In this document: one piece after another, positions 12,420 to 24,989 of the stretch
How the letters are laid out: every line of letters begins with the position of its first letter
Position numbering within the stretch: the stretch's first letter is position 1
NCBI GenBank assembly: GCA_022495005.1
Contig: JAGYXB010001010.1
Span: forward strand, 1,736,001-1,800,000
Direction: 5' to 3'
DNA: 64,000 nt
Source of the DNA: Rhyacophila brunnea
Lineage: Eukaryota > Arthropoda > Insecta > Trichoptera > Rhyacophilidae
The notes under the pieces: generated by a model
Seen by the model: only the letters and a program-made list of their open reading frames with translations
The model's database searches: none
Told to the model about the DNA's origin: nothing
Made by a program: the position numbers and the translations under genes

Positions 12420-14205
12420 TATACCTGGGTTTTAATAACTGAACATTAATATATAAATTTTCATGGTTTATTTTGCATATTGCATACCTTTAGCCATTTA
12501 TATTGATTTTTTACATTATTATGTAATTATTATAATATGTTATTACTTATTATTAGAAATAGCCTTCCAATTATCTTAATTATATTATAAGGAAGTTTAA
12601 TACTATTTTACATAAAAAATACAATACTGTATGCGTGTGGCTTTACAATGCCTGGGTCATTTCTTAACGTGTGATTGATGTAATTTTTTTGACCCCTTTA
12701 ATTAGTAAAATCAATATATAGAAAAGATAGATAACTAAAAATTAACAATAAGAATAATTACAAAACCTAAAAATGCCAAAAGGCGATTATTCAATATTGT
12801 AGGATAACCAAAATACAGACAAAAGACCTTTCTGGCCGGAAGCGTTCATCATCAAGGAATACGTTGATGATTCAAAAACTATATTTACTTATTTTATTTT
12901 AATTTGATTTATTTCAACAAATTATTACTTTATTATTTTAAAAAAACATTTTGTGTTTAACACTGTAAAAGTGAAAAGTTGTAAAAATGCTCATGTTTTT
13001 AAAGAAATAAAAGTAATGCAGATGTTGTGTAAGAAAGAAGAAATAATTCTAAAACAGTCAAAGCAAGATTAATTAAGTAACTTAATAAAAAACAGGCGAA
13101 TGAGTAAATAATACTTACAGTGAAAAATATACCGAATAAATTAAACTGGCGCTAATTTAAGAAAAATATAAATAAATGTACATTCACTAAAGTGGAATAA
13201 ATTGATAGCCAAGCCAATTTTGTTAACTAATACTAAGTCAATATCAAGTCAAATTCTTTCTCAATGCTAACTTTTTGATAAAAATATTATAAAAAAAATA
13301 ACAACAGTATCAGATAAAAAATACAATATTTAACATTTTATTTTTATAGATATTATTATTATATAAATATAATAATGTGATTTAAATCACAAAACCTGTT
13401 TCTTGACATGGAAGTTTCAATAGGTAGAGATTTCAAGTATTTCCCATAAAATTGTAGCTTTTACTTCCTCGCAGTTGCTTGACTGTGTCAATCATTTCTA
13501 ACGGGAGAGAGTTTCTATCTCTTGTTTGTAAAGTGACAACTTATCGCAAAGTATGATGAGGGGAAATAAATATATCACACTGAGAACCACTTACAAGAGT
13601 ATTTTCAAAAATACGTAATATCATAATTATTAGTTACGTACTAAGTGATTATATTATTAATATATAGAATTTTTAACGACGGTACATAAACGGCTCTCCA
13701 TTGATTGTTAGGTAAAAATCAATAATTGTCCCGCGTTTTGTCATGGATCAAGTAAAATTATCTTTTATTAGGCCATAATTTTAGGGTATTGTAAATTGTT
13801 ATTGATCGAAAGACATTGCTTTGGTTAAAATAAAATACATGACAATAATTATGTAAGGATTTTTACTAGCCGCAAAAACGTGCGACAGTAAATTTCATGA
13901 CATAATAATGGTTTGTTAAATACTCGTACAAACTATTCTTGCACTCCTAAACAAGTATTTATTTTATCATCAATATTTTTGTACTGGGTCCCTAGAATGC
14001 TTTCTTTTTCAAGTGCAAACATAGAATTTTAGTCATGTTATTTTTTCAAATACATATAGTATCTCCATTACGATTGATAATGATCTAATTACGTCTATTA
14101 TATAAAATGTATTTATAATAAAACATAAATTTTAAATCTTAACGATATTGGACTAGTTTAACATACATAACAGAGGAATATAATATTTAATTAACTATTT
14201 CTTTT
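12420..14205. other. AT-rich DNA, no feature recognised
   Basis: No coding region, tRNA boxes or paired terminal repeats noticed on either strand. Confidence 0.55.
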
Positions 14206-14215
14206 ATTCAACGAA

Positions 14216-14520
14216 TAATTCACAAGATTTAAGAATGTCTCATTCCATTTATTGAACATACATAATTCTGAAAACACTAATGAGAAAATAATATTAATAA
14301 ATTATAAAAAATAAATATAATTAGGTATTTAATTAAGTCAATAGTTAAAAATTTTCATAATTAAGCATGGCAGTTGCAGAATAATGGTAATGCACAGGGC
14401 ACGATACCCGAGAGACGCAGGGTCGAATCTTGCTGGGTGTCTTACTTTTTTCGGAAAAGATTTTTTCTATTGGCTATATTTACTCATGGGTGTTTTCAGA
14501 ATTATGTATGTTGAATATAA
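14216..14520 (+). mobile_element. Fold-back element with tRNA-like module (family D), copy 1
   Basis: The left arm begins ATTCAACGAATAATTCACAA and contains CATACATAATTCTGAAAACA. The right arm, near 14,493-14,513, carries the reverse complement (TGTTTTCAGAATTATGTATG). Next to the right arm is a tRNA-like block at about 14,375-14,442 with an A-box-like AATGGTAATGC and a B-box-like GGGTCGAATCTTG. It ends in GGGTGTCTTAC followed by a T-rich tract. The module is tRNA-derived, not a functional tRNA: I cannot draw a full acceptor stem. The right arm is truncated relative to the copy at 41.1 kb. Confidence 0.65.
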
Positions 14521-14959
14521 TATTGGTTATTATATATTTTAAAATTTACTGCATTATTATGTTTAATATAATAATCATATAACAAAACGCTATTTTGTAT
14601 AGTGTCACCACATTATAAAGTATCAGTGAATCGCATTTAAATAATTGCAGTTTCGATTTATCTAGGTATTTGAATTCACCTCCCATACTTTTCTCCATAA
14701 ATACATACTGTGTTTTCACGTTGATATTATTCTTGAGATTTTAGTTCTTCTTCACTATGATACAATAATATACCATTACATTTGGTCATAGATTTATTAA
14801 AATTATTTCAAATTTATAAAATTATTAACGTGTAACCTGTAAATTGTTTAGCCTCCGTGTATTCTGCACATTTTAATAAGATTGGTATGTAACATTATAA
14901 AATAAACGTGTTCTACATAGCCTTTTTAAATTATCTTTCCGGTATTTAAACTTAATTAA

Positions 14960-15442
14960 TTCATAATAATAAATAATTACAAGTTAAAAGAACTTTTTAT
15001 ATACAACGTTTTTAAATTTTTTGTTGAATTATTATGCTCAATATGCTCAAACTTGTACTTGATATGAAGTTAATAAAAAAACAAACAAACAATCAAATAT
15101 AGAATACTGAAATTTTACTTTATTTTCATAGTAACGCACTTATATATTAATAATTTAGTTGCTAGGACCACCCTCTTAGCAAACGATAATAGTCTTTTAC
15201 TTTTTACGGATTTTTCTGAAATAACTTTCCATACAAAACAGAATTATCTGAAAATGAATTCAATTCTGCTTAAAGATGGCTAAAAGTATTAAAAGAATGC
15301 ATTGGCATCATGTTAGGATATATTCTAAAAGTTTCAAATGTCTACCTAGTCGGAAAATTAGTTAAAAATCGATTGCAAGATTTGTACTGGACAAACAATC
15401 ACCGGACAAACAAGAATACGAGCTAATAAAAACGTTGTAAAA
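14960..15442 (+). repeat. Dispersed repeat family B, copy 3
   Basis: Third copy of the repeat at 2.4 and 5.9 kb, with the same landmarks from CTTTTTATATACAACG to AATAAAAACGTTGTAAAA. The right-hand block, including ATCACCGGACAAACAAGA, is nearly identical to copy 1. Confidence 0.65.
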
Positions 15443-15444
15443 CG

Positions 15445-16617
15445 TGATAGGTTGTCTCTCACTACTTGTACTTATTTTCCCGACAAAGAAGAGCCTCTTA
15501 AGGATTACCTGGGAGAATTTGTAAAATAGTTTGATTTGCAATATACCTATAAATAATTGATGAAAAGAGAAAAGTGCATTTTCATTTTAAATATCTCGGG
15601 CTATCAAAGTGTTGAAGGCAATATTTCGTAGCTTAACTAAATGCAGTTGACGGAGCGGAAATGGATTCTAAACTGTCAAAAGTGTCAACTCGAAGTGTCA
15701 TTGTAAATAATTAAAATAGCCAAACAAAACGGTGTTGTTGTAATAATAATTACCAAATGTTATGAAGCTGACTAAGACTGGTTTAAATTGGTTATAACAT
15801 CAAATTTCTTTAGTTTAGAATATCATCAGAATATTAGAGAAATTATGTGTTGACAACCAGTTTGATTACTACTAGTAGCTAATTGGTAATATATTATAAT
15901 ATGTACATTACATTTATATTATAGTATAATATATCAAATACGATTTTTTTAAATATGAAAGCTCTAGAAGCATACGAGTGTTTAATTTTTTTTATTTGCA
16001 AGTCAAAAAATATCTTATTTCTGAAAAATGTATTTTTAAATTTTGCATTAATTGTGTACTAATACATTTTTACGGTAAAATATAATAAATTATTCAAAAT
16101 GGAATGAAATTTTTATTTTCACAATTCCTTGAAAAATGATAATAGCTTAATAAATCTTTTGGACGAATAATATTTTACGCTATCACTCTCTAGTCTAGTT
16201 AAGGATAAGCACAGGGTCGTGCCATTTCTTTTGTTCCAGCTAAATTTCTTACGCATTATGTTATACTAACATTGCCGTACGTATATTGTGGTAAAGAAGA
16301 GACAATAATTACTACAATCAAATCTATAAGATTGACTTAAAAGAGACTGACGCTCTCGGATAGCATTCTAAAGACATTTATGATCCATATAAAACGAAGG
16401 ATACAAAAACCAAACAAAACGCATTACTAAGAAAACTAGGTACTTATAGAGGCTTACTTTTTTCATAATAAAAAAATGACATTACTGAATATATCTGGTG
16501 ACATACGAATTAGTCTATTAAAAGCATAATACAAGAAGTGATGCTAAAAAATAGGAACATATTTATTTGACTAATTGAAAGGTTTTTACATTTGCTCCTT
16601 GGTTCATTTTATACCTA
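15445..16617. other. AT-rich DNA, no feature recognised
   Basis: Nothing recognised on either strand. Confidence 0.5.
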
Positions 16618-16735
16618 TGACGTGTAATTGGAAAAGCACACTAGCGTGAATCCAGCAGATTAAAATGCAAGTCCCGTCGAGTGTCGTATTTTTTTTTAAG
16701 ATTTTGAAGATGTTTTCAAAAGTTATTTATGTTTA
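16618..16735 (+). mobile_element. Very diverged tRNA-like module of family D
   Basis: Contains a decayed module (GCACACTAGCGTGAATCC, then CAAGTCCCGTCGAGTGTCGT), a T-run, and the downstream arm GATGTTTTCAAAAGTTATTT. The order matches the copies at 14.4 and 41.0 kb, but both Pol III boxes have eroded. Confidence 0.45.
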
Positions 16736-16739
16736 CCTT

Positions 16740-19160
16740 AACCTGTATTCAAGTGATAAAACCTTACCACTGTCACTGTATAATATCAAAATCTTGCATG
16801 TTCCATTTTGCATTTCCTTGTAATTAAGTGTTTATCTCACTTTGAAAGCTTTATGGAATTTATGCAGGGAATTTAATATAAGTAAATGATAAATGTATTA
16901 AAAACATTAATATTGTGTGGATGATTATTGAAAAAAATCAATAAGTGTTATCTACTGAGAGAAACTTCATAGTTTATGTAGCTCTTATGCAGTAGGTACG
17001 TAGTCTCTATTTCTAGCTATTGTCATGATAATGAAAGCAGTAGAATAGTCACAATTTATTCAATGCAATTCAATATATTTGTTATTAACATATCGTTGAT
17101 ATTACAAAGTATATTAATTCATTTCAAACTCACAATGTGACATTTAGATTTTTTTTTAAAAGGACAAGTTATTCAAATAAATAATAGAAACGGGATGTAA
17201 GATAATAATATTATAATGAGCAATCAAAACACAAAGTACAATATGCAAGGATGTGAAAAATACCCTAAAAACTTTAATAAAAATATTACATAATTTTAGC
17301 TGAATTGCCTTTCGTTCAATTGGAATATATTGATATCTGAAGTAAGTGTGTTGAACGCAGATGTAATCTTCCCAATTAGCCCCACCAGTGACAAGTTAGT
17401 TCAATACCTTAGAAGAATATACAGCTAATGCTCCTAATTTCATGGAGTTTTATCAGGTACTTAGGCATAGTTATCATTTACATTGAAAAATAAGTATTCA
17501 AATGAAAATCTCTTCAAAATTCTAGATCTACCGACGTTTTTTACTTCTTATAGGAACACTAGATATTGTCTTGTTCCGCGATTGTCCCTTCTTATTTATT
17601 TAATAATTTTCATATTTGTCCTTTTACGTTATGCAAACCAAGCCGTAGTCATGGATTTTTCTATTACCGAGAGTCTATTGTTTGCACGCATATGCGATTA
17701 CGTGAAGTACATACTGGTTGATCACTTTTCATTTTAGGAACAGCGTTAGGTCTCTTTTAAAGATATAATTCAGTTGGCCAAAAGCATTCTATCTCAGCTT
17801 TTTTCTGCATGCAATAATTTTATTAAGTGCATAATATTATCCATCCATCTATTAATTGACTCCATGTTATTTCAGATATAATAAGTAGCTATTCATATAT
17901 TAGAGTTAAGTGTCATTGTTGATGATTTTTTTTTCGGTCAGAAAAGCAATTGAATATGACTTTCTTAAGCTTACTTCGCTACTTACTTCAGAAAGTTTCT
18001 GCATTGTAATTTTGAGGTCTTCTTAGTCTTACAAGAACATCACTTTGTCATATTCAAAATAAAATGAAATATAAAAAAGCGTTCAGTCAATTAATTATCT
18101 TATAATGATTTCTATTGATTGATTAATGAACGAATTGTGTCAAAAATAATATTATATTATCATATTTCAGTTTTCCAGAATTATCTTATATTTTTTTTAT
18201 TCTTTCGTAATGAATAGATAAAATGCAACTGAATGTTGCGTGCACGTGAAACTGAATTCTATGTATGTTGCAATAAGGGTGAATCTTACAATTTTTTGTC
18301 AGATGTTAATAACGTTTTTTTTTGGAAAAATATACCCGATTTTATTATTATAGCCCGTAAATATTATTTAAAAGGTCAACGCTGAAGACGATAGTATGTT
18401 ATAATATTTACGGTGACGACTCAATTAAAATGAAAAAGCAGGAAGCGCGGAAATCTAAATTTATGAACACACTAAGAAGCAATAATTAGAGAAAAGACTA
18501 GTTGTGAGATTAGTTGACGGGCTCTAGCAATAATCCCAGCGGCTGTTCCCTTTATTTCTCCAACATAATCCCCAATATATATTATCCTACCTATTCTTAC
18601 CGCGATTAAGCCAGACTTAACTGGGGGATTAGACTTATAGCGATCGATTCCTTGTCAGATTAAAAGCAGGGCTGACTTGTTGTCTCTTGCTTTTATTTAC
18701 GATATTGCTTTTCACATGCGAAGGAAATTAAAAGCAATTTCATTAATTTTTACTTAGAAATAAGTATATTTAAAATAATATCCATATTAAAAATATTTAG
18801 CTTTATATTTCATTAATTATTCTTCTTACATTACATTTAATGACAGCATGTTGTTAGTAGTGTCATAAAATATACCTATAAAATCTAGGCTCCGGGCACA
18901 ATACAACCACTAGACGTTTTACTTATCTTACCGTTTAGTGATCATCATGTACGCGTGGTCACTTAACTTTTATTCCATCCATTACAAACACTTTTTATTA
19001 CTGATGACATTTCAAACTTCAAATAAATAACACTATTTTAAAAAAAAAAACTGGTCTTCCTTTAATTTAAAATCACAAAAGTGGACGAAATATAAATCAA
19101 AAGGTGTTTTATTTAATCCTTTTAAATTTTCAAAAGTGATTAAAAGTAGTTTTACCTTAT
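16740..19160. other. AT-rich DNA, no feature recognised
   Basis: The open frame at 17,483-17,737 encodes a low-complexity, hydrophobic 84-residue peptide with no family resemblance. Around 18,430-18,680 the base composition is somewhat less AT-rich, but I could not attach a function. Confidence 0.5.
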
Positions 19161-19398
19161 ATCATCATCAGCCAGGGTCAATCCACTGCCGGGTGAAGGC
19201 CTCCCCAAGTTTCTTCCAACTCGCTGCTGTTCGCTGCCACGTATTTCCGCCGAACTTTATCAGTTCGTCAATCCAGCGGCTTTTAGGGCGACCCTGTGGC
19301 CATTTCGTGCCCCTTGAGTACCATTGGATGACGGCATTTGTCCAGCGGCCGTCCTTTTGGCGAGCAATGTGCCCCGCCCATCTCCATTTCAGCTGTTG
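19161..19398 (-). pseudogene. Non-LTR retrotransposon 3' end (family E), in-frame copy
   Basis: Minus-strand reading is open for about 77 codons: QLKWRWAGHIARQKDGRW, then a QWY block, RPKSRWIDELIKFGGN, and finally GEAFTRQWIDPG with stop at 19,168-19,170. The WRWAGHIAR...DGRW and RW.DE/DDL motifs are the usual C-terminal tail of a large group of insect non-LTR reverse transcriptases. Immediately after the stop come TGATGAT units, the characteristic short tandem tail. The copy is severely 5'-truncated but undamaged within what remains, so it is younger than the 59.6-kb copy. RT catalytic motifs and the endonuclease are absent. Confidence 0.85.
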
Positions 19399-19409
19399 AC
19401 CATATATAT

Positions 19410-20372
19410 TATATACTAAACTTTAATGTAAAAGGTAACCTTAAAAATATACTTATATAAAATATATATTTATAGCTTTTTATAATTATTATCAGAATTT
19501 TGATTGATTGAATAGAATATATATTTTCCTATAAAAAACCCTCATGTAATAGGTGTGACCTAATCTTTATTTATAGTAAATCTGAGTTTGCTACATTTAG
19601 CTTCCTGTATAGCTGGACAATTTGGCCAACGTTTAATTTCCAATTGATGTATGTTTTAAATTATGATTATGACATTTGATTTTTAGCGACTTTCGGAGGT
19701 TTTACCTTTGGACACCTGAGGGCACAATGTAACTTAACATAGTATTATCGTAAATACATTCACCTATGCGTGTACCATATACTCAATCATATCAATATGT
19801 AATATTAATATTATCAATTCGGGATAGGTACTCAATGGAATTTGAATGAATTTTAATTATGACTTAATCAAGTTACTTCAGTCGATAGTGTAAACCTTTG
19901 CAGTAAACAATATTAATAAAATAAAAAAAGCTATTATACTATATATTTTTTAATGATAAAGATGAATCTGAGTATTGTTTGTCAGTAAACGTGTACATAC
20001 TAATGCAGTTCTCTCATTTGATACTACCATATTTCTATTGTTAGATATACACAGATATATCATTTGAAAATATTCGTGATCAATCAAAACTTTCAGGAAA
20101 CGACGTGATGGTATTTATTAATGCTAAATGATGTAATGAAATTAATCTACCCGACATGTCGATAATATTATAAAACATCATATAGGTAGTTACTTAGATG
20201 GAAATATCCCAAATATTCAACAGTGTATTATTGAAAGTTTATTCACACCGCATAATTACATGTCATTTTTAAACGTGATTATTTGCAAGTCATTGTAAAT
20301 TGTAATCGATAAATATTTTTAAATGATAACTTAAATTAAACATTTACAAAAAAATATTATTATAGACGGTAT
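19410..20372. other. AT-rich DNA, mostly unassigned
   Basis: Nothing firm. Around 19,690-19,735 a short GC-richer block read on the minus strand (CTCAGGTGTCC, then AAAAC, then TCCGAAAGTCG) weakly recalls the fold-back arms at 20.4 and 29.2 kb. Confidence 0.4.
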
Positions 20373-20500
20373 TTGATGGAATTTGAATTTAAATAATTAT
20401 AATTGATTTAAATATTATACTATTCCATTTGAGTAGTTTTTTGTAAAACGGGTTTCACTTTTCGGCATCTTCAGGCACTATGCACACTCGCCAAAGGTAA
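20373..20500 (-). repeat. Fold-back family F, single arm
   Basis: One arm of the family found as an inverted pair at 29.2-29.5 kb. Read on the minus strand it has CCTGAAGATGCCGAAAAG followed by TGAAACCCG, then a CTCAAATGGAATAGTA block and an ATTCCATC-type end. The opposite arm is missing here. Confidence 0.6.
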
Positions 20501-21222
20501 ATGCACACTGGCAATGAATACAGTTAATTCTTGCTTATTCTTATAATAAATATAACCTTATCACCTACTATTTAATATATACTAAGAATTTAAGTATAGG
20601 TTCTTATTATGATGATGATTTTAATATATTTTATCTTTTTAATTTATCTTTTGCTTTAGATAAATAAAAATACTCGCAAAATTATCCATACTAAATATTT
20701 TTTTAAATCTTGATATTTCGTCGACTAAATTGAAAGTTATCGTGTTTTCAGAGGGAAAATATTTATTAAAATATTTTTATCGAGTGCAAAATAGAATTTT
20801 TAGATTAAAATTATTATAATTAATTTCTTAATAAATGCGTATAAAAATACCAATGTAGATACTTACTATTATCGCTTTTAGTTATCAAATATATTTTATA
20901 CGTAAACTTTAGATATATTGTTTGAAATTACAATTAAAAAACTTTTAAATATTATTGATACATTTTAGAATAGGTAGGTACCTATCATTTTGATAATATT
21001 TCGAAAAATATTTTGTCACTATTCATGGAAATAATAATATATACTAGTATGTGCATAGTATATTTTAGTCATTGGACATTGGATATGCGAAGAGGTGACC
21101 CGAAACCTGTATTTATTTCAATTCACTCATGTTTACTCGAATAATTACCTTAATACATCAGTATACATATATTATTCCGATAAAAATAATGAATAAATAC
21201 AATTATTATTTAATATCTATTA

Positions 21223-21451
21223 GAGGACTGTTTTATTAAACCTTGTATGGAAAATATTTACTATTTGGTCTTCACTGAATAGAGCAGGGCTATATTGTCA
21301 GCTTACATCTGGAAACATATTATTGTTATTTTGAGCTTGCAATATTATTTGATAGATGCTATTTATACTTGTTGGCAACACTGGCTTCTATTTTAATATA
21401 AAGTTGATATTGTTTTATTTAAACATAAAGCATCTAAAAATAACAGTCCTC
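21223..21451. mobile_element. Small MITE with GAGGACTGTT terminal repeats
   Basis: The left end GAGGACTGTT (21,223-21,232) is inverted at the right as AACAGTCCTC (21,442-21,451). The flanks are ATTA on the left and AATA on the right, so a short AT-only target duplication is possible but not clear. The interior has no open frame of note. The superfamily cannot be assigned from ten terminal bases. Confidence 0.6.
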
Positions 21452-21459
21452 AATAATCA

Positions 21460-22081
21460 CTGATAGTATACAAGTTAACAAAACAATATTATTATGTTTT
21501 TGTATAATCTTCTATCGCATTATTTTTATCTTAGAAACTATTTTGATGTGAATTTAAGTAAATATTATTTTTAAACTAAAATATTTGATAATAAAATTAA
21601 CCTAACAGATAAGTATTTTAGCTATTTAGTGATCTAAAAACTGCATCTTTATTCATTGAATTAAATTACTCATACTAAAGAGCATTATTCTATTTTAATG
21701 AACCATTTTAGTGTTATCCAAATAATATTGATGTTTAAAGATTTAATATAGGTACAAACTTTAAAAAAATTAAAACAAAACGAAAATATCAATAATTTAC
21801 CAAATGAAAAAGGCGTTAACGACGTTGTTCAAAATAGGTTATTTGTATAGATAGATAATTTAGAATTATTATCAATAGCACCCCAAAAGTTCATTAACAA
21901 AAATTATTCGGATATACACAATTTTTTTGACAGTGTAGTTGGGTTTTAAACAATGTTTGACAATACCGAAAAGTTCATTTTAAAAATAGCTCTCATATTA
22001 TAAAGTTACAAATTGTCACAACGCCGTATTGAAGTATTGAGATAGCATTAATTTGATTGTCATAATAATTTTAATTTTTTT
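21460..22081. other. AT-rich DNA, no feature recognised
   Basis: Nothing recognised on either strand. Confidence 0.5.
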
Positions 22082-22288
22082 TCGACCATGTCCGATCCTA
22101 ATAGACACATAGTAGAGGTTTGTATTAACAAATTTTCTTTTTTACGTCAGCCACGTGCTCAACCTATTAGGTCCATACCCTGACTCACACACAAATTGAA
22201 AAACAATATGTGCACTTGCTAGACCCAGGATTCGAACCTGGGACCCACGGCGTTATAGTCCAACGCTTAAGCCGCGTGGCCACCGTTC
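22082..22288 (-). mobile_element. tRNA-derived SINE (family G), copy 1
   Basis: The minus strand starts with a tRNA-like head. Its A-box-like region is GTGGCCACGCGGCTTAAGCG and its B-box is GGTTCGAATCC within CCCAGGTTCGAATCCTGGG, whose arms pair as a T-stem. A body follows with GGTATGGACCTAATAGGT, and the far end reads AGGATCGGACATGGTCG. This layout (Pol III promoter head plus unrelated body) defines a SINE. The same family occurs at 36.06-36.78 kb, and tail-only at 58.95 kb. Confidence 0.8.
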
Positions 22289-22518
22289 AAATATTACATA
22301 TCTACTACATTTTACAATTACATTACCCGAACTATTTAATAATAACTTAATTAATATAAATTATTATTTATTAGACCGAATAAGAACAAACACGTTGTCT
22401 CTTTTGGTTAGGGAAATGTATGAACGAAAATAATATTATCTCGAAGTAAAAATGGTTAATAATAACTGCGGAATTTATTTAGGTAAAATTTATACATATT
22501 ATTATCTATCATTAAAAC

Positions 22519-23024
22519 GGTTGTATTAGGGATTGCAATGCCAAATAAAAATACCAATATCGGTATTTCGGTATTTCCTATTGAATACCGGTATTAATAC
22601 CGGTATTCGTGAAATATATAAAAAACATAGAAGTATATTATTATATTCATATAAAAATCTCTTTAAAATAATAATTTTTCATAGAAAAAATATCTAAATA
22701 CGTACTTATTATAATATAATGTAAACCTTTAAAAATAGATAAAGGTAAGATATGGTAGAGATCTTGATGTTTACAAATATTTAATAGTTGAATGACTGGC
22801 ACGTTCTTCTTCAAATGATATTTTTTATTAGTTTATTGTAATTTTTACACGTACCTACATGTATAATGACAACGGACGTAAACTAGACATCGCGTAATCC
22901 GACAAAAATGTACAGTCCTGTTAAACCCTTCATGTTATTTAATACATGTTGTTTCCACTTTCAATACCGAATATATCGATTTTGTCTGATTTTTAAAACC
23001 GGTATTGCAATTCCTAGATTGTAT
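22519..23024. mobile_element. hAT-like MITE with 8-bp target duplication
   Basis: The element runs 22,527-23,016. Its ends are TAGGGATTGCAATGCC on the left and, inverted, TAGGAATTGCAATACC on the right. Flanking 8-mers are GGTTGTAT and GATTGTAT, one mismatch apart, which fits the 8-bp duplication of hAT transposons. Near the left end lies a palindrome built from ACCGGTATTAATACCGGT. No transposase frame is present, so it is non-autonomous. One duplication mismatch suggests moderate age. Confidence 0.75.
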
Positions 23025-23714
23025 TATGTAAAAAGACAGGCAAATTTCTGCATTTCATTCGTTTGTATGGTGACAGGGTTATAGGTGATAAGTGATAACA
23101 TAGAGATATTATATCCAAGTCTTTTTCTTGCTCAACGATTTTCCGTCTTCTTCTTTTATACCAAGTCTATCAAATTTAACGGTAATGTGGTATGTGTAAG
23201 TGTATATGCAATAAAACGTAGTGTTAAACGGCGCGACGATGTCACGAAAGTATTTTTGATGAGTGGCGATCAAAATTAAATTCAGTTATACTCAATAACT
23301 CTTAAAAATGGAACCGCAACTAGTAATATCTATCATTTTCAGTACTATAATAATAATATTTCTTCCATTATTAACTGCATATCGAAATTGAGATATTTAA
23401 TAAGTACTGTAAAAAATTGTTCCGGTGGATCAAAAAAAATAACGGGTTTCCCAGTGAAGTGTTTAACTAAACCAGGCATGAAGCTGTTGGAATGGAAATT
23501 TAACAATATAAGCGCTTAAGTATACCAAAGCTTGTAAAATCAAATCAATCCAAATTTAATCAAGCCGAATTTGTTCAGGCCATGAATTATTAAGTAATTA
23601 TGACCTAAAACGGTAGGCAGTCAATCACCCAAGTTAAATGTTGCGTGCGAAAGCCGATAAATTTGTACGTACTTGTGACTTAAACTAACTTGCAACGATT
23701 TGCTTCTGTTTCAG

Positions 23715-23821
23715 CTGGAGAAGTGGGATTCGGAGAGCGAGGAAAAGGGGCTTTCAATGAAAACTGTAAATCTCGCTCAGATCACTCTTTGACGAATATG
23801 CGCTTTGCCTGACAGAAAACG
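23715..23821 (+). other. Candidate host exon (non-coding or 5'UTR) with strong splice sites
   Basis: A 107-bp purine-rich, GC-richer block sits between a textbook acceptor (CTAAC branch-like sequence at 23,685-23,689, pyrimidine tract, TTTCAG ending at 23,714) and a textbook donor (ACG then GTGAGT from 23,822). The exon opens CTGGAGAAGTGGGATTCGG and contains GAGCGAGGAAAAGGGG, the kind of purine-rich stretch that acts as a splicing enhancer. All three frames carry a stop (after about 25, 14 and 30 codons), so it is not an ordinary internal coding exon. It has two tiny upstream-type frames, an ATG with 10 further codons and an ATG followed by three. Most likely it is a 5'UTR exon of a long host gene or an lncRNA exon. 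Confidence 0.55.
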
Positions 23822-24027
23822 GTGAGTACTTACCTTAATTTCTACTGAAACGAATGCATTGGTAATTCTAGCTACCTGTTTAATAGTAAATATTATTATA
23901 TAAAATGATTTACCCAATTAAATTATATGTAATAAAACAGGAACCATGTATTATCATGTAATTAATATAACTGACAATATACTCTTTAAACGTTTTTATA
24001 GGGAAAACTTTTTACCCAATTATAATA

Positions 24028-24215
24028 TGTAGTGTTACCTACCTTCCCGGCATTGTTTTTATAAATAGAGGGCAGAGTGGGTGTATTTTTTTGCCCTGAG
24101 AACAGAAGTCACGTTATGGATTTTGAATAAACGAATTTTAAAAATATGAAAAGTGGCTGCGCAGTATACGTTTATTCGAATACATTAATTATTAAAAGTA
24201 CAAAAATTATAACAG
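24028..24215 (+). mobile_element. LTR-like promoter/polyadenylation core
   Basis: TTTATAAATAGAGGGCAGAG (TATA box with initiator-like sequence) is followed about 65 bp later by TGAATAAACG (polyadenylation signal) and a GC-richer block ending GCGCAGTATACG. This is the order of U3-R-U5 in insect LTRs. The outer limits (TG near 24,029, CA near 24,212) and flanking duplications are not convincing, so a solo LTR is only one possibility. A host promoter is another. Confidence 0.3.
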
Positions 24216-24989
24216 TTTAAACGGTAGCCGATTAATTATATTCAGTCAGATAAATCCATCTAGACCAGGACTGAAACGGACAAACTACTAATTTACCCTG
24301 AAGACTATAAGAAACAGAAACGGGTGTATGTCCCAAAATTTAATGGCAAGATAACTTTGTTTCCAGATTGTTTTTTGCCAAAGGTTTTATACGTATAATA
24401 TATTTTTAATTAACTTGAAATTGGATAAAAAATAAATTTTTCAGAGGTGGCACGTTAGTATCTTTATTTGGCGACAATTGTGATATAATAATAATATGTT
24501 ATATAAAAAAATTATAATATATTATTATGTTGATACATAAATATTATACACATTATAATATGATCTATTACTAGTATCATAGTACTATATGAATATTCAT
24601 AAGTATTACAACAGTAAAAGTTTCAAACGAAATAAAATTATTTTACTCCAAAATATTATATAGATTTTTAAGTGAAATTTAGTCCAATCAGCAGAAATAA
24701 TTAGCAATTAATAGCTTAAATTTTAGAGATTTAATAACCTAGGTAGTTGAGCGTGTTTTCGATTTTATGATTCCAGTCTGACCACTTATCTATGTGTGTT
24801 TACCTTATTTACTAAATTATTTTTATGCGTCGACACAACAGCTAATAAAAAGGACAGTATTGCATCTTTCCATACGGTATTGAGTTATTCTTTGTTTAAC
24901 CACTTTTGATTTTTAAATTAATAGTTTTCAGTTATATATTAGTACTAACTGAGCGTATTGGTTGAACGTTATAATTTAAAATCTAAAAT

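Noticed and set aside
22205..22288. Possible functional tRNA gene on the minus strand
   Set aside because: The T-arm is good, but the block continues into a SINE body shared with two other loci and no proper acceptor stem forms.
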